Source: an uncultured Neglectibacter sp. (GTDB lineage Bacteria; Bacillota; Clostridia; Oscillospirales; Acutalibacteraceae). From it: DNA of 64,000 bases. Where the stretch lies: the NCBI GenBank assembly GCA_904419785.1, contig CAJFSY010000001.1:187174-251173 (forward strand), written 5' to 3'. The notes beneath the pieces are model-generated. The model saw only the letters and a program-made list of their open reading frames with translations, ran no database searches and was not told the DNA's origin. Shown one piece after another: positions 62,355 to 64,000 of the stretch (within the stretch, counting starts at the first letter, position 1; each line of letters opens with the position of its first letter). Position numbers and translations under genes: made by a program.

Positions 62355-63235
62355 TTCTCCCGTGTTGCAAGGGAACGGGCCAAGTCTCTTAAAAAGGATG
62401 TGTCCCCGCTAAAATCATTCAAAGCGTTCTCCGCTTGAGCTGTAAAGTCATCTACCAATTTTTGGGATTCTTCCACACCCAACAGGGAAACATAATTGCG
62501 CTTGTCCCGAACAGAGTCCATTCCTACGTTTTTTCCCAATGTCTGGGCGTCTCCTAAAACATCCAGAATATCATCCCGAATTTGGAAGGCCATCCCCACG
62601 CCCTCCGCATAATGGCGCGCTTTCTCCAAGACCTCTTCCCCAGCTCCGGCGGCAATACATCCCATTTGGCAAGCTGCTGAAATCAGGGCAACCGTCTTGC
62701 CCTCATCCATTTCTCGCAGAAGGGGCAAATCCACCTCTTTCCCTTCGGAATCCAGATCGATACATTGGCCGCCCACCATGCCAGACGCTCCTGCGCACTG
62801 CGCCAACACTTTTGCTCCACGCACAGAGTCAGCGCTTGGGCCCTCGAACGCCAATGCAGTTTCAAACGCCTTTGTCAAAAGACCGTCTCCGGCAAGCAAA
62901 GCCATGGCCTCGCCATATACTTTGTGGTTTGTAGGCTTTCCACGGCGAAGATCGTCATCATCCATACAGGGAAGATCATCGTGGATAAGGGAATACGTGT
63001 GGACCATCTCCACAGCACAGGCAAAAGGAAGGGCGCGCTGCGGATCGCCCCCGCAAAGCTGGCAAAAAGCCAATACCATTACCGGCCGGATTCGTTTGCC
63101 ACCCAAAAGCAGGCTGTATCTCATAGATTCCTCTACCGGCGTTGTAAGAGAGCCAGAATTGGGCCGAGGGCATGATTTCTCCAACGATTCTTCAATTTGG
63201 ACAAGGTATTGCTCAAACATCTCCGTCATGGTCAT
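62351..63235 (-). CDS. ispA: Farnesyl diphosphate synthase-type prenyltransferase
   Basis: This 294-residue polyprenyl synthetase builds farnesyl diphosphate. The first aspartate-rich motif is LIHDDLPCMDDDD and the second is FQIRDDILDVLGD. The GKRIRP segment near the N-terminus binds isopentenyl diphosphate. It overlaps xseB by 23 bases, in the common xseA-xseB-ispA order; dxs would be expected beyond an RluA gene in many Clostridia but is not seen. Confidence 0.94.
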   Translation of the reverse strand: MTMTEMFEQYLVQIEESLEKSCPRPNSGSLTTPVEESMRYSLLLGGKRIRPVMVLAFCQLCGGDPQRALPFACAVEMVHTYSLIHDDLPCMDDDDLRRGKPTNHKVYGEAMALLAGDGLLTKAFETALAFEGPSADSVRGAKVLAQCAGASGMVGGQCIDLDSEGKEVDLPLLREMDEGKTVALISAACQMGCIAAGAGEEVLEKARHYAEGVGMAFQIRDDILDVLGDAQTLGKNVGMDSVRDKRNYVSLLGVEESQKLVDDFTAQAENALNDFSGDTSFLRDLARSLATREK

Positions 63236-63440
63236 CCTCCTGGCTCTCCGCGATCTTAGGCAGCTGGGCTACCTGCTGTTCAGCCTTTTCCAGCATTTCA
63301 TAACATTGGGCGGAAAGCTTGGCGCCTTCTTCAAACAGCTTCATGGAACTTTCCAAGGTTTCTTCGCCGCTCTCTAATTTTCGCACTATCTCTTGCAATC
63401 TCTGCATGGCTTCTTCAAATTTTAACTTTTTAGCCGCCAT
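63213..63440 (-). CDS. xseB: Exodeoxyribonuclease VII small subunit
   Basis: XseB is the 75-residue small subunit of exonuclease VII, which degrades single-stranded DNA. The core FEEAMQRLQEIVRKLESGEETLE is typical, written here only in part: LQEIVRKLESGE. It starts three bases after xseA stops. Confidence 0.94.
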   Translation of the reverse strand: MAAKKLKFEEAMQRLQEIVRKLESGEETLESSMKLFEEGAKLSAQCYEMLEKAEQQVAQLPKIAESQEDDHDGDV

Positions 63441-63443
63441 TGG

Positions 63444-64000
63444 TCATTCCCCCTTTCCCAAAATCTCAGCGGACACTTCCCCTTTCGCCAAGCGGATCGT
63501 GACCTGCTCCCCTGGTAGGACATCCTCCGGGCTATGCAACACAGACCCATCCTTTGCCGTAACTACTGCATATCCCCTGGAGAGCACTTTCAACGGGCTC
63601 AACGCGTCTAACTTGCCGGTAAAGACAGCCAAACGCTTTTGCTCGCCTTCCAAACGCCGCTCAAAGCCTTGCTCTAGCCGCGAAATAGAGGTTTCTAACT
63701 TTTCACGCTGCTTTTGAAGCAGTTCACCCGGATGTCCTAAAGGAGAATCCTGCACCAGCAGATCTACACTTTGACGCAGATATTCTACTAAGTCCGCCCC
63801 TTCCTGATGGAAATACCGATGATACATCAGAACTTGCGCCATTTCTTCCCGCCAATCCGGCGTACACAATTCCGCAGCGGCGCTTGGGGTCGGCGCGCGA
63901 AGGTCCGCCACAAAGTCGCAAATTGTGAAATCTGTCTCATGGCCTACAGCGGATACCACCGGAATAGAGCAATCATAAACTGCGCGGGCTACAGCTTCGT
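63444..64000 (-). CDS. xseA: Exodeoxyribonuclease VII large subunit (5' part outside window)
   Basis: The C-terminal 185 residues or so of XseA are in the window, and the frame stays open to the edge at 64000. The visible part includes [28 protein letters not shown] in the catalytic domain (key residues GHETD and the TPSAAAE segment), a coiled-coil region, and RGYAVV near the end. The start lies beyond the window. Confidence 0.94.
   Translation of the reverse strand, partial: EAVARAVYDCSIPVVSAVGHETDFTICDFVADLRAPTPSAAAELCTPDWREEMAQVLMYHRYFHQEGADLVEYLRQSVDLLVQDSPLGHPGELLQKQREKLETSISRLEQGFERRLEGEQKRLAVFTGKLDALSPLKVLSRGYAVVTAKDGSVLHSPEDVLPGEQVTIRLAKGEVSAEILGKGE

Overview
The window looks like a chromosome segment of an endospore-forming, low-to-mid-GC Firmicute of class Clostridia, most likely an Oscillospirales/Ruminococcaceae-type anaerobe. 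The evidence is Gram-positive gene order, a set of sporulation genes (cwlD, spoIIM, spoIVA, a sipL-like gene, spoVM, gerW, a DacB/DacF-type carboxypeptidase), consensus sigma-A promoters, AGGAGG-type ribosome-binding sites and frequent GTG/TTG starts. The lineage is an inference from gene content; there is no rRNA here. I see no insertion sequence, prophage or CRISPR array.

Positions 1-18455 are transcribed rightwards. They hold rplS with a structured leader, two tandem signal peptidases, rbgA-rnhB-yraN, a dipeptidase, thrC and a phosphoesterase, then the protein-quality-control block tig-clpP-clpX-lon-engB, lysA, a TrpR-like regulator, a methyltransferase and hslO. A tRNA cluster follows (Val, Asp, a truncated Gly remnant, Cys), then an AAC(3)-fold acetyltransferase. 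Next comes a leftward metF / activation protein / metH operon, with methionine synthase split into two polypeptides. The rightward cwlD, radA, a GME-fold protein and a Xer-type recombinase preceded by a 16-bp perfect palindrome complete the left part.

From about 26.6 kb rightwards almost everything except rpmB lies on the minus strand. The order is a YesL-like protein, xerD and spoIIM; a 600-bp AT-rich gap with a possible small RNA; a TIGR04086-like protein, yajC and tgt; a copper operon csoR-copA in which a CopZ-like chaperone is fused to the end of CopA behind its own ribosome-binding site; a lipoprotein; a secreted nuclease; and a spore-coat-assembly group (site-2 protease, spoIVA, sipL-like). 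Then follows the block known from Bacillus subtilis as yloC-remA-gmk-rpoZ-priA-def-fmt-rsmB-rlmN-prpC-prkC-rsgA-thiN-spoVM, here without coaBC and rpe. It contains a 29-codon spoVM and, overlapping its start by 4 bp, an unrecognised cysteine-rich membrane micro-ORF. The last part holds a GNAT-like protein, rluB, the carboxypeptidase, gerW, a DUF2953 protein, scpB-scpA, an M50 protease, rpmB (+), a phospholipase-C-like protein, an RluA-family synthase, ispA, xseB and the 3' part of xseA.

Most of the window is core housekeeping DNA. The least ordinary items are the CopA-CopZ fusion with a probable internal start, the micro-ORF coupled to spoVM, the palindrome at the recombinase gene, the tRNA-Gly remnant and the terminator-like hairpin in the tgt leader. 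I found no complete new multi-gene system.
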